A stretch of DNA of 64,000 nucleotides from Eubacterium uniforme (GTDB taxonomy: Bacteria > Bacillota > Clostridia > Lachnospirales > Lachnospiraceae): positions 231,543 to 295,542 of the forward strand of contig NZ_FUXZ01000004.1 of the NCBI RefSeq assembly GCF_900167115.1, in the 5' to 3' direction. The notes beneath the pieces are model-generated. The model was not told where the DNA came from. It saw only the letters and a list, made by a program, of their open reading frames with translations, and did no database searches. How positions within the stretch are numbered: position 1 is the first letter of the stretch; the number at the start of each line of letters is the position of its first letter. The position numbers were made by a program, and so were the translations under genes. Positions 17,970 to 26,648 of the stretch are shown piece by piece.

Positions 17970-19565
17970 ATGAAATTAACTTTTATCGGGGCAGCTCATG
18001 AAGTAACCGGCAGTGCTCATTATTTGCAGGTCGGCGACAAAAATATAATTGTAGATTACGGCATGGAGCAAGGTGTAAATCTATATGTAAATCAGGAACC
18101 ACCTTTTACTCCTGCAGATACAGATTATGTGTTTGTAACACATGCACACATCGACCACACTGGTCTTTTACCTTTGTTATATAAACAAGGTTTTAGAGGC
18201 AAAGTCTTCTGTACAGTTGCCACTTTTGAATTATGTTCCATTATGCTTAAGGACTGTGCACACATTCAGCAGTTTGAAGCAGATTGGCGTTCAAGAAAGA
18301 ATAGACGTAGCGGTAAGGATTTAGTTGAACCACTTTATGATTTCGACGATGTTGATGGTATTCTTGGATTATTTGAAGGCTACCATTATAATGAAGAGAT
18401 TAAAGTTTGTGAAAATGTTAAAATTAGATTTGTTGATGCTGGTCATCTTATAGGTTCCGCTTCAATTGAGGTTTGGGCTACAGAGAATGACATTACCAGA
18501 AAACTTGTATTTTCAGGTGACATTGGTAATTTCGACCAGCCACTTATCAAAAATCCAACATATATAGATAGTGCCGATTATGTTATTATGGAATCTACAT
18601 ACGGCACAAGATTACATTCGGATGAAAAACCTAATTACGATGGCGATTTGGTTAGTATAATTAGAGATACATTTGCTAGAGGCGGTAACGTTATTATCCC
18701 TTGTTTTGCAGTAGGTAGAACTCAGGAAGTTTTATATCACCTAAGAAAGATCAAAGAGTCTGGTGTTCTTCCTGAATTTAATGATGCAACTGTTTATGTG
18801 GATAGTCCACTCGCTGTCGCAGCAACTTCTGTTTTTAATGAAAAGAATAGAGAATGTTTTGATGAAGAAACTTTAAGTCTTATGGATCAGGGTATTAACC
18901 CTATTGAATTTAAGGGACTTCGCCTTTCAATTACAACTGATGATTCAAAGGCTATTAACTTTGACCCTAAACCTAAGATTATTCTTTCAGCTTCGGGTAT
19001 GTGTGATGCTGGTAGAATTCGTCATCATTTAAAATATAATTTATGGAGATCCGACAGTACAATTGTATTTGCTGGATATCAGTCAGTTGGAACACCTGGC
19101 CGCACCATTTTAGACGGTGCTAAGTCAATTAAAATCTTCGGAGAAGAAATTGCAATCCAAGCTAAGATTACAAAAATTGAAGGTATCAGCGGACATGCAG
19201 ATAGAGCCGGTCTTCTTAAATGGGTAGAATCTTTTAAGGAAAAACCAAAAGGAATATTTGTTGTTCATGGTAATGACACTGTTACTGATGAATTCGCCGC
19301 TCTTGTTTCTAATACTTTTGATATTAAAACTGCTGCTCCTTATTCAGGTGCTGTATTTAATTTACTTACAGGCAAATTTGAATTCGAAGGAGTTAAAGAA
19401 CCTATTAAAAGAAAACAGGTTAGCACTAATAATGTATTCAACAGACTTATTGCGAACGGTGAAAGACTTATGTCTGTTATCAGAAAGAACGAAGGTTGTG
19501 CAAATAAAGACTTAGCTAAATTCGCTGACCAAATTAAAGAGTTATGTGATAAGTGGGACAGATAG
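17970..19565 (+). CDS. Beta-CASP metallo-beta-lactamase-fold ribonuclease-like protein
   Basis: 531 aa. The N-terminal metallo-beta-lactamase fold starts KLTFIGAAHEVTGSAHYLQ, with metal motif HAHIDH (about residues 59-64), DAGHLIGSASIEVW and SGDIGNFDQP. The inserted beta-CASP domain follows, then the RMMBL-like end with ILSASGMCDAGRIRHHL, GYQSVGTPGRTI and ISGHADRAGLL (the third metal His motif). Such proteins are related to archaeal and bacterial CPSF-like nucleases and process RNA in the cytoplasm; it is not RNase J by length or start. A GGGGGTGG ribosome site lies before the ATG. Substrate is unknown. Confidence 0.9.
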   Translation: MKLTFIGAAHEVTGSAHYLQVGDKNIIVDYGMEQGVNLYVNQEPPFTPADTDYVFVTHAHIDHTGLLPLLYKQGFRGKVFCTVATFELCSIMLKDCAHIQQFEADWRSRKNRRSGKDLVEPLYDFDDVDGILGLFEGYHYNEEIKVCENVKIRFVDAGHLIGSASIEVWATENDITRKLVFSGDIGNFDQPLIKNPTYIDSADYVIMESTYGTRLHSDEKPNYDGDLVSIIRDTFARGGNVIIPCFAVGRTQEVLYHLRKIKESGVLPEFNDATVYVDSPLAVAATSVFNEKNRECFDEETLSLMDQGINPIEFKGLRLSITTDDSKAINFDPKPKIILSASGMCDAGRIRHHLKYNLWRSDSTIVFAGYQSVGTPGRTILDGAKSIKIFGEEIAIQAKITKIEGISGHADRAGLLKWVESFKEKPKGIFVVHGNDTVTDEFAALVSNTFDIKTAAPYSGAVFNLLTGKFEFEGVKEPIKRKQVSTNNVFNRLIANGERLMSVIRKNEGCANKDLAKFADQIKELCDKWDR

Positions 19566-19649
19566 TTGCATTTTGATACTAAGTGCAATTATTCTTTACA
19601 TACGTATAAATGATTTATGCTAGATTATTATTAATATGGAGGATTTATT

Positions 19650-20429
19650 ATGGGACTTTTGGACAGTTTAAACAAAGCTGCCGAAGAGGAAAAATATGCT
19701 AAAGAATTAGCAGCTAGTGCTGATTCTTCAAATGATAGTAGCGAGAGTGCTACTAAGTCTAAAGTTCCCGTATACTATAGTGAGGTCGTCAACTTAGGAT
19801 TTAACTGCGAAGTTTCCTTTAGAATATGTGGATATTTTAAAACATTGCATTCATATATGTATTCCTGGATATATAGTCATGATAGAGAATTACTTTTAGA
19901 TTCTTTTGACAAAATGCATGATATTTTATCCGGCGAGGTTGAATTTTTACCAGATACAAATATGATAAGATGTAAAAAATTTAATATGTCATTTCACATC
20001 AAGGCAAGAAGGGATGAACTTGCAAACTCCCTTGGTTCTTTAAGAGATGACGCTTGTAAGGAGGCTTTAGAAGAACTTCGTAGTCGTGCTTCACATTTAG
20101 CTGACAAGACCGAAAACTTATTTAACAGTCCTCTTTCAACATTATTTATTTACAAATTAAAATTTACGAATGACTGGGAAGCTGATAACGACTATGTTCA
20201 AAGAATGTTAGATAAATTGTCTTCGCTTTATAAAAGTGGTCGTTTCACACTTCTAATCGTTCTAGAAGCTGCTCATGCTTATAAATTTACGCTTCCAGAA
20301 AGTGAACATTTACAGATTGCCACGGTTCCAAACTTTACTAATCTTAATAATGTTCAAGAAGGTAATACTACAAACGACGGTTGGAAAGAAATAGAGGATA
20401 AATTCTTTAAAAAGGTCCTCTTAAGATAA
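19650..20429 (+). CDS. DUF1796-like putative cysteine peptidase family protein
   Basis: 259 aa. An Ala/Ser/Glu-rich N-terminal stretch (residues 1-40) is followed by YSEVVNLGFNCEVSFRICGYF and YSWIYSHDRELLLDSF, which resembles the DUF1796 start (LGxNCEVSxxLR, then FDW(I/V)), a papain-like predicted peptidase or glycan-related family. Cys in the GFNCE motif would be the nucleophile if active. The later LLIVLEAA segment fits the family's core strand. It is 84 nt past the beta-CASP gene on the same strand and has a GGAGG ribosome site. Function unknown. Confidence 0.6.
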   Translation: MGLLDSLNKAAEEEKYAKELAASADSSNDSSESATKSKVPVYYSEVVNLGFNCEVSFRICGYFKTLHSYMYSWIYSHDRELLLDSFDKMHDILSGEVEFLPDTNMIRCKKFNMSFHIKARRDELANSLGSLRDDACKEALEELRSRASHLADKTENLFNSPLSTLFIYKLKFTNDWEADNDYVQRMLDKLSSLYKSGRFTLLIVLEAAHAYKFTLPESEHLQIATVPNFTNLNNVQEGNTTNDGWKEIEDKFFKKVLLR

Positions 20430-20485
20430 TTGATGTACATTTAGGAAAGATGTATTCCGTTGTAATAATTTAATTTTATTTTATT

Positions 20486-20520
20486 AAAAAAGACCATGCT
20501 AATATCACATGGTCTTTTTT
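20486..20520. terminator. Bidirectional terminator
   Basis: Stem AAAAAAGACCATG (20486-20498) and CATGGTCTTTTTT (20508-20520) between the convergent DUF1796-like gene and SGNH hydrolase gene; it overlaps the last codons of the latter. Confidence 0.9.
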
Positions 20521-21425
20521 TCTACTACTGCACCTTTTATAAAATTCAAAATAACTTTATATCCTTCTGCATTATAATGTAATCCATCAGATATATAAGC
20601 TGATCTTGCATTTCCATTATCATCTCTCATGGTGCTTGCTATATCAAGATATATCAAATCTCCATAAACATTACACATTTCATATATCTTCGCATTATAA
20701 ATTCTTGCATTTTCATTTGAAAAAGTTGGATGATTAATTGAGAAAGCCTCGCCCATAGGAAGAATATTTTCTACATATATTATAGCACCTGGATGACACT
20801 CCTTAATTTTATCTATTATCACTTCTAAATCCTGTATGAATTTATCCGCATCTCCAAGTCCTAAATCGTTCGTTCCATAACCAACGTAAAAAATATCATA
20901 ATCTGCATACTCTATGGTTTCTAATATATTTCTATAATATCCATCACCAAATGTATACTCTCTTTCATAACAGGCCGCTGCCGCTGTTGTACCAACTTTA
21001 AAAAATCCATTCCACTTAGGCAATCCAGAAAATTGTAATAATCCCTGAGTTCTAGAATCTCCTAAGAAACATACATTTTCAAAATATGAATCATCCACCT
21101 TGTCGCATTTTGCTTTGTACTTGCTAAAGTTATACCAACTATTATTAAAATGTGCATGCTTGTATGCGACTTCCTGATCTAAAACAAAAGGCTCCTCATA
21201 TGATTCTTCTGTTTCCAAATAATTACTTTCATTTGAAACATGTCCAGTTTCATTTAAATGGACTTCATCTTTTTCACTATTTTTTATTATGTTCTTATTA
21301 ACCCACAGCAACGCTATCGTCGTGACTGCAACGACCATTACTAATACAGCGACACATATCACAGCGTCTAAATGTTTCGCTTTGGGTTCATATCTTTCAT
21401 CTCTCTCTTTTATCTTCTTACTCAT
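20505..21425 (-). CDS. Membrane-anchored SGNH/GDSL hydrolase
   Basis: 306 aa. A basic cytoplasmic tail (residues 1-19) and one membrane helix (20-42) hold an acidic linker and an extracellular SGNH esterase domain. Catalytic motifs are visible: GDSRTQG (block I Ser, residue 124), GYGTNDLG (block III Asn), and ISDGLHYN (Asp/His pair). Such enzymes often add or remove acetyl groups on cell-wall or surface polysaccharides. Single gene on the minus strand; its end overlaps the terminator hairpin. Confidence 0.88.
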   Translation of the reverse strand: MSKKIKERDERYEPKAKHLDAVICVAVLVMVVAVTTIALLWVNKNIIKNSEKDEVHLNETGHVSNESNYLETEESYEEPFVLDQEVAYKHAHFNNSWYNFSKYKAKCDKVDDSYFENVCFLGDSRTQGLLQFSGLPKWNGFFKVGTTAAAACYEREYTFGDGYYRNILETIEYADYDIFYVGYGTNDLGLGDADKFIQDLEVIIDKIKECHPGAIIYVENILPMGEAFSINHPTFSNENARIYNAKIYEMCNVYGDLIYLDIASTMRDDNGNARSAYISDGLHYNAEGYKVILNFIKGAVVEKKTM

Positions 21426-21599
21426 TTCTCTTTTCCTTATTAGTTCTCTTGTATATTTATAAATATCCCCGCGTGTTACTGTACAACTTTATTTATGGAA
21501 TGTCAACTGTTCTTATTTTTTTGCAGACATAAAAATACACCCTAGACGCCCAAATAGGACGATTCATAGGATGTATTTATACTAACGTGTTCGTTTTTA

Positions 21600-22817
21600 T
21601 TATTTTCTTTCATCTCTATCTGATAGCTTCTGACTTGCATAAATCTTAGGAACTATTAATCCCTTCTTAACCAAACGAGCATTTACAAACTTATCTACAA
21701 GGTTCGCTACTACTGCTACGATTGGAACACCAAGGAACATTCCTAATATACCTCCAGCCCAGCCACCTAATGTAACAGCAAATAATATCCAGAATGGACG
21801 AAGACCTGTTTTATCACCTAAAATCATAGGTCCTAATATAAATCCATCAAACTGCTGTAAGATGATAACTAATATAACAAACTTCACTAAACTTCCTGGA
21901 GCAACTACTAGTAATAATAAACCTCCAATAAAGCCTCCAATAAATGGACCAATATATGGAATCATGTTTGTTATTCCAACTACCATACTAACGATTAATG
22001 CATAATCAATATGTAATACTGTACATACTACAAAACATATAACACCAATAATTGATGAATCAATAAACTTTCCTATAATAAAGTCACTGAATATATCATT
22101 GCTTTCACGTAAATTTGAAATTATTATCCTAGCATGTTTCTCACTAAACATTGCATAAATAAGTCTCTTTAATGAGCGAATCATAGATTTCTTATCAAGT
22201 ATTAAATAAAATGAAACTACAAATCCCATTAATATATTATAAATCCAAGATAATACTGATTTTGAAGTACCATATATCTTAGTTCCAATATTTGTAGCAC
22301 TATTTTGAATAAAATCAATGGCTGTTGGATATGCACTTTCCAATGATTTTTCTATTCTTTCCAAATCTAAGTCTGGATACTTCTTAGCTGTTTTTTCAAA
22401 CCAATCATATACTTTATCTGAAAATGATTTTGCGTTTTCAACCAAATCGTTAACACTATTTAAAATATTAGGAATAATATAAACTAATAAAGAAACAATT
22501 ACTCCAACAAATATCACATATGATATTAAAATTGAAAAATACTTTCTAAATTTAGCACATTTTCCTCTGAATAACTTTTTGAAAGCCTTATGATAAAGCC
22601 AATTGTATAATGGATTAATACAATATGCTATCAAAATACCGACCATAAATGGAGCGAGTCCATTAAGCAAGTCTTTAAAAAAGCCCAAGGTTTCGGCGAA
22701 ATTAAAAATCGCCTTCACCAAAATAGCACAGATTATAACAACTATAATCGTGTAAATACTTATGGTGAAATACTTGTCACTTCTCTTAAAGACACTCTTT
22801 CTTCTTTCGTCTTCCAT
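21600..22817 (-). CDS. AI-2E family transporter (YtvI/PerM-like)
   Basis: 405 aa with about seven to eight membrane helices in the AI-2E/PerM layout: two N-terminal helices (about 18-75), another near 95-118, a soluble middle, and a C-terminal cluster with NMIPYIGPFIGGFIGG, QQFDGFILGPMILGDKTGLRPFWILFAVTLGGWAGGILGMFLGVPIVAVV. These are hallmark stretches. The family includes possible autoinducer-2 exporters and Na/H antiporters; which role applies here is unknown. Single gene; the 368-nt region upstream holds repeats and tRNA-Lys. Confidence 0.92.
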   Translation of the reverse strand: MEDERRKSVFKRSDKYFTISIYTIIVVIICAILVKAIFNFAETLGFFKDLLNGLAPFMVGILIAYCINPLYNWLYHKAFKKLFRGKCAKFRKYFSILISYVIFVGVIVSLLVYIIPNILNSVNDLVENAKSFSDKVYDWFEKTAKKYPDLDLERIEKSLESAYPTAIDFIQNSATNIGTKIYGTSKSVLSWIYNILMGFVVSFYLILDKKSMIRSLKRLIYAMFSEKHARIIISNLRESNDIFSDFIIGKFIDSSIIGVICFVVCTVLHIDYALIVSMVVGITNMIPYIGPFIGGFIGGLLLLVVAPGSLVKFVILVIILQQFDGFILGPMILGDKTGLRPFWILFAVTLGGWAGGILGMFLGVPIVAVVANLVDKFVNARLVKKGLIVPKIYASQKLSDRDERK

Positions 22818-22891
22818 AATTTCCTCCGTATAAATCTACTTATATTAAAGTATAACAAGAATTAACCAATAAAACAAGGCAGTTTTTAAAC

Positions 22892-23047
22892 CGTAAACTT
22901 CCGGTTCCTTCGCTACCTATCGCAATGAACCACGTACAGCTCGTAAACTTCCGGTTCCTTCGCTGATGCGGCATTCGCCTTCCTTCTCAATGAACCACGT
23001 ACAGCTCGTAAACTTTCAGTTTACGAGCTGATGCGGCATTCGCCGCA
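22892..23047. repeat. Degenerate ~65-bp tandem repeat with hairpins
   Basis: Three units beginning CGTAAACTT at 22892, 22942 and 23007; the full unit is 65 bp (22942-23006). Shared pieces are CCGGTTCCTTCGCT, GATGCGGCATTCGCC and CAATGAACCACGTACAGCT. The last unit folds: GCTCGTAAACT with AGTTTACGAGC (23004-23028) and ATGCGGC with GCCGCAT (23031-23047). It is more GC-rich than its surroundings. It fills most of the gap between the AI-2E gene and tRNA-Lys; no gene is seen. Confidence 0.85.
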
Positions 23048-23055
23048 TAAAATAA

Positions 23056-23106
23056 AAAGAAAAGAATTCATCTTGAAAGTAAACTTTCCGATGAATTCTT
23101 TTCTTT
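23056..23106 (-). terminator. Long nested hairpin, likely terminator of tRNA-Lys transcript
   Basis: A 17-bp perfect stem, AAAGAAAAGAATTCATC (23056-23072) with its complement (23090-23106). The 17-nt loop itself holds GAAAGT-AA-ACTTTC (23075-23088). It follows tRNA-Lys on the minus strand by 79 nt; A/T flanks allow termination. Confidence 0.6.
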
Positions 23107-23185
23107 CCATTTTTACGTGGCTCATTGCTTACGCACAAAAAAAGTACCAACCCAAACAATTTAATGTTCAAACTGGTACCTTTAG

Positions 23186-23258
23186 TGCGCCTCCAGGGGC
23201 TCGAACCCTGGACACCCTGATTAAGAGTCAGGTGCTCTTCCAACTGAGCTAGAGGCGC
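23186..23258 (-). tRNA. tRNA-Lys (anticodon CTT)
   Basis: Acceptor arms GCGCCTC (23252-23258) and GAGGCGC (23187-23193) pair fully; D-arm AGCTCAGTTGGAAGAGC; anticodon stem CCTGA/TCAGG around loop CTCTTAA, anticodon CTT; T-arm CCAGGGTTCGAGCCCTGG. No CCA is encoded. 73 nt including the discriminator A. Confidence 0.97.
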
Positions 23259-23378
23259 ATAACTCAAAACGCAAGAGTTATTATAAGATAGTATCAAGAA
23301 AAAATCAAGTCTTTTTTACAATTTTTTTAATATTTTTTAAGATTCCTATTTTTTCTTCTAATTATTAGCAATTTGATA

Positions 23379-24023
23379 CTATCTCTTAGCTATCAATTTA
23401 CATATAGGATTGCCCATTGAAGAGAACTTCTGCTCATACTCTGTCATGACATTTCCTTTGCACATTTCTTCATTATTATGAAGGTCCTTTGTGCTCTGTT
23501 CTACATGAAATCTTGTATTCGGAATCTCCTCAAGCGAGAAATCAAATAAATCCATGTTATCAGTCTTAAACTCTACAACTCCATCTTTATTTAAAATCTT
23601 ATCGTATCTTTCAAAAAATTGTCTTGATGTAAGTCTTCTTTTTGCATGTCTATCCTTTGGCCATGGATCAGAGAAATTAAGATAAATCTTATCTACTTCT
23701 CCTTCAGCAAATACATCTGTTATGTATTCTGCCTCCATACGAATAAAAATAATGTTATTGCATTCCTCTTCCATTGCCTCTCTTTTTTCAATTGCACGAA
23801 GTAAAACACTTGAATACTTTTCAATTCCTACATAATTAATATCCGGATTATTAAGCGCAAGAGTTGTTAAAAACTTTCCCTTACCCATACCGATTTCTAT
23901 GTGTATTGGATTATCATTTCCAAAAAACTCATTCCATTTTCCTTTTAACTTTTCAGGTTCATTAATGGTAAATTCACTTTCAACCATCTTCTCCCTCGAA
24001 CCTCTTATGTTTCTAAGTCTCAT
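23379..24023 (-). CDS. trmB: tRNA (guanine-N7-)-methyltransferase TrmB
   Basis: 214 aa, the normal length; makes m7G46 in the tRNA variable loop with S-adenosylmethionine. It starts MRLRNIRGSREKM as in Firmicute TrmB, then has the SAM motif IHIEIGMGKGKFLTTLA, NYVGIEKYSSVLLRA, the family signature NFSDPWPKDRHAKRRL and FKTDNMDLFDFSL. Single gene on the minus strand between tRNA-Lys and the divergent dacA-like gene. Confidence 0.97.
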   Translation of the reverse strand: MRLRNIRGSREKMVESEFTINEPEKLKGKWNEFFGNDNPIHIEIGMGKGKFLTTLALNNPDINYVGIEKYSSVLLRAIEKREAMEEECNNIIFIRMEAEYITDVFAEGEVDKIYLNFSDPWPKDRHAKRRLTSRQFFERYDKILNKDGVVEFKTDNMDLFDFSLEEIPNTRFHVEQSTKDLHNNEEMCKGNVMTEYEQKFSSMGNPICKLIAKR

Positions 24024-24174
24024 ATTTTATCTCAACTTTCCTATTATTCTCATATAAATCAGCAAATACTTCTCGCGCTTGTTATTATATCAAATAATTT
24101 TATATTTTAAAGTCTTTTTTCTTTATTTTATACTTTTCAACTTCTTAAGAAACCCTTTTATTCCTAGGTTTTAC

Positions 24175-24203
24175 TTGTAATTTCACCCTTATTTTGATAT
24201 TAT
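24175..24203 (+). promoter_or_regulatory. Probable promoter of the D-Ala-D-Ala carboxypeptidase gene
   Basis: TTGTAA (24175-24180), 17-nt spacer, TATTAT (24198-24203) with TG extension (24195-24196), about 32 nt before the start codon at 24236. Confidence 0.65.
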
Positions 24204-24235
24204 GTAATCGTTAGAATTTAATATTGGAGTCAATT

Positions 24236-25918
24236 ATGAAATTTAAAATTAAGAATTTATTTATATATATTTTTGTACTAATGTACATCTTAACTAGTAG
24301 TATTTCTTATTCATCAACAGTATTTGCTGAGCCTGACGAAAACGAAGTTCAGGCAGATGATAATTCTGATATCGAATCAGATGAAGATGAGGACGAAGAT
24401 GAAGATGATGAGGACAGCGATTTAGAAGATTCAGAAAGTAATGACGAAACTGAAAACACTAACAGCAAAACTACTGATGTTTCAAATGAAAGCAATTCAC
24501 TTTGGCCAGAAGGTCCAAAAATAAAAGGCAAAACAGCAATTGTCATAGATGCAGAATCTGGTGCAATCCTTTATGAAAAGAAAAAAGATAAACAGATGTA
24601 TCCTGCAAGTATCACAAAAATTCTTACATGTTTGCTTACATTAGAAAACTGTGATATGAAAGATAATGTTACAATGTCTCATTTCGCCGTTTACAATTTA
24701 AGATACGGTGATGCACACATTGGTTTAAAAGAAGGCGAAACCATTTCTGTTGAAGATTGTTTATATGCACTTATGCTTGCTTCAGCTAATGAAGTTGCAT
24801 ATGGTCTTTCAGAACATATCGGCGGAAGCGTCGAAGGATTTGCTGAAATGATGAATAACAAAGCTAAGGAAGTTGGCGCACTTAACAGTCACTTTGTTAA
24901 TCCTAATGGTCTTCCAGATGAAAATCACTATACTACCGCTTACGATATGGCGATGATAACAAAGGCCGCATTAAAATATGATCAGTTTTCTAAAATTGTA
25001 GGAACTAAAATGCATGTCATCGGCAAAACAAAGATGACAAACGAAAAGAGATACACTAACAACTTCCATCGTATGTTATATGAGGATAATAAAGAATATT
25101 ATCAAGGTATCATCGGTGGCAAAACTGGTTACACTGAAGAATCCGGTAACACTCTTGTTACAATAGCTGAAAGAGATGGAAGAAAGCTTATCTGTGTTGT
25201 TCTTAAATCAAAGAAAATATATGAAGATACAAAGGATCTTCTTGATTTCGGATTTGAAAAATTCAAGTCCGTTACAATTGATGAATCAACAATAACATCA
25301 CCAACTGGCATGTGTTACAATAAGCTTGCACAAGCTCTCGGAAAAGGAATTATGACCGTTTCTTATCCAAATGGAAATTACTTAACAGTTCCAGCAAATG
25401 CAGACGAGAACGACATCACATATGAAATAGCTTTAAAGGATGAGAATACTACAGATTCTACTAAGCCTACAACTACTAACGAAACTGCTAGTACAACTAA
25501 GCCAACTGAAAAAGCAGATTCACCAAGTACTCCTCCAGTTGCAACAGTTACATATTATTATGATAACAAGGAAGTTGGCAGTATCGATATTTCATATAAA
25601 GTAACTGCAAGTCCAAAAGAAGGCAACGACGACAAAGGTGGCTTTTTTAAAAACATAACTAAAAAGAAAACAGTTAATTTCTTTAGTTCTTCAATTATGA
25701 AGGCAATTCGTTTATTAGGATTAATTTTAGGAATCACGCTTCTTATATTAATCATACTTGCAATAAGAATTGCACATATTAATAAAGTTAATAGGAAGCG
25801 TAAAGAAGAACGTAGACGTAAACGACTTGAAATTAGAGAACGGGAAAGACGCGAACAGGAAGAATCCTACAGACGTGATCGTGAACATAGAACAAATAGA
25901 GATAATCATATGAGATAA
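24236..25918 (+). CDS. Serine-type D-Ala-D-Ala carboxypeptidase (PBP5/DacF-like, peptidase S11)
   Basis: 560 aa from ATG 24236, preferred over 24224 because TTGGAG (24225-24229) then fits as ribosome site. Signal peptide at 1-30, then an unusual acidic linker of Asp, Glu and Ser (about 35-75), the S11 domain with SITK (Ser125), SAN (183-185) and KTG (296-298), a Thr/Pro-rich spacer, and a membrane helix (about 490-515) with a very basic Arg/Glu tail at the cytoplasmic end. It trims the terminal D-Ala of peptidoglycan stem peptides outside the membrane. The C-terminal true helix in place of the usual amphipathic one is seen in other clostridia. Confidence 0.94.
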   Translation: MKFKIKNLFIYIFVLMYILTSSISYSSTVFAEPDENEVQADDNSDIESDEDEDEDEDDEDSDLEDSESNDETENTNSKTTDVSNESNSLWPEGPKIKGKTAIVIDAESGAILYEKKKDKQMYPASITKILTCLLTLENCDMKDNVTMSHFAVYNLRYGDAHIGLKEGETISVEDCLYALMLASANEVAYGLSEHIGGSVEGFAEMMNNKAKEVGALNSHFVNPNGLPDENHYTTAYDMAMITKAALKYDQFSKIVGTKMHVIGKTKMTNEKRYTNNFHRMLYEDNKEYYQGIIGGKTGYTEESGNTLVTIAERDGRKLICVVLKSKKIYEDTKDLLDFGFEKFKSVTIDESTITSPTGMCYNKLAQALGKGIMTVSYPNGNYLTVPANADENDITYEIALKDENTTDSTKPTTTNETASTTKPTEKADSPSTPPVATVTYYYDNKEVGSIDISYKVTASPKEGNDDKGGFFKNITKKKTVNFFSSSIMKAIRLLGLILGITLLILIILAIRIAHINKVNRKRKEERRRKRLEIRERERREQEESYRRDREHRTNRDNHMR

Positions 25919-25947
25919 AAATGGGACCATTAAATGGTCCCATTTTT
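25918..25947 (+). terminator. Terminator of the carboxypeptidase gene
   Basis: AAAATGGGACCAT - TAA - ATGGTCCCATTTTTT directly after the stop. Its core GGGACCAT/ATGGTCCC is the same as the terminator stems of the three RNA elements that follow. Confidence 0.92.
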
Positions 25948-25980
25948 TAACCCTATGAATTCTGCTAAAAATAAACATAA

Positions 25981-26232
25981 AAACGAATGGGACCATTTCT
26001 ATGGTCCCATTAATTCGTTTCATGTTCGACAACATATTATGTTTTGTTAGATTTTATTTTAAAACTCTTTCGAGTTAAGGATGACTTCTTTGAATGGGAT
26101 TAAATTGAATTAATCCCATTCATCCATTTCTAGTTGACAACAATTTTATTTATGTTAGATTTTTATTTACGAGTTCTCTCGAACTCAAAGGATGAATATT
26201 TATAAGATGTTTTATCTTATGTCATTATTATA
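25981..26232 (-). ncRNA. Putative small RNA, element 1 of a three-copy family
   Basis: Minus-strand model: TATAAT -10 (26227-26232), poor -35 GAGATT (26250-26255), direct repeat GAACAAA-4-GAACAAA on the plus strand (26278-26295, i.e. TTTGTTC twice, 11-nt period) upstream, and a terminator (25981-26020: TGGGACCAT with ATGGTCCCA, flanked by AACGAA/TTCGTT, then TTTTTATG). The RNA would be about 240 nt. It holds two copies of a module: TCATCCTT, a small hairpin (GAGTTCGAGAGAACTC or AACTCGAAAGAGTT), an A-rich linker with ATCTAACA, and TGTTGTC; between them a strong hairpin GAATGGGATTAA/TTAATCCCATTC (26092-26121). No coding frame of note. Fills the gap 25919-26356. No known RNA family is recognised. 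Confidence 0.6.
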
Positions 26233-26277
26233 ATCAATTTTATTGATTAAATCTCCCTTTTTGTGTAAAGAGTTTAA

Positions 26278-26295
26278 GAACAAATTGTGAACAAA
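26278..26295 (-). promoter_or_regulatory. Direct repeat upstream of RNA element 1
   Basis: Minus-strand TTTGTTC-ACAA-TTTGTTC, 45 nt upstream of the -10 box. The same repeat stands at the same distance in elements 2 and 3, suggesting a regulator binding on one face of the helix. Confidence 0.6.
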
Positions 26296-26356
26296 CAAAA
26301 AATAATTTGTGAAATTCACGCAATTTTACTAATTTTCCATCACAAAAATTCAAAAA

Positions 26357-26614
26357 TCATATCTTTTCAATCGTATTTACCTTATGTGTATATGTTTCAA
26401 ATTGCTTTTCTAATTCTTTAATTACTTCTGTATAATTCTCTTCCTGAGCTGCCTTTAGCTTTCCAGAATTTTTAAGCATATTAAACTTATCTTTCAACTG
26501 AGCAAATGCATCCTTCGCAGAATCCTTGTAATTATTTCCCATATACATCTTTATACGATCAAGTATTTCTTCTAACTCTTTATGTTTTCCCTTATTCTTC
26601 CCAATTCCAAACAT
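26357..26614 (-). CDS. 85-aa coiled-coil-like protein of unknown function
   Basis: Start taken at 26614 (MFGIGKNKGKH), with AGAGAGGA just upstream; an in-frame ATG five codons earlier lies before that ribosome site. The protein is charged and helical with no membrane segment: KELEEILDRIKMYMGNNYKDSAKDAFAQLKDKFNMLKNSGKL and a C-terminal helix EVIKELEKQFETYTHKV. I do not recognise it with certainty. It sits between RNA elements 1 and 2, and element 2 ends about 30 nt before its start, so it may be read through from that element. Confidence 0.65.
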   Translation of the reverse strand: MFGIGKNKGKHKELEEILDRIKMYMGNNYKDSAKDAFAQLKDKFNMLKNSGKLKAAQEENYTEVIKELEKQFETYTHKVNTIEKI

Positions 26615-26648
26615 TAATCCTCTCTCCATTTCTTTAAAAACCCTTATA

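Noticed and set aside
23016..23297. 93-codon minus-strand frame and a 73-codon plus frame over the tRNA
   Set aside because: Both run through tRNA-Lys (23186-23258) and the repeat block; translated tRNA sequence is not a gene.
25748..26035. 95-codon minus frame over the carboxypeptidase end and RNA element 1
   Set aside because: Antisense to the basic tail of the carboxypeptidase and through two terminator hairpins.
26028..26170. Plus-strand TTGACA ... TAGATT pairs in the RNA elements as promoters
   Set aside because: Spacing is 16 nt and the -10 is poor (TAGATT); no clear plus-strand terminator follows. The minus-strand model explains more of the conserved parts, but the plus strand is not fully excluded.
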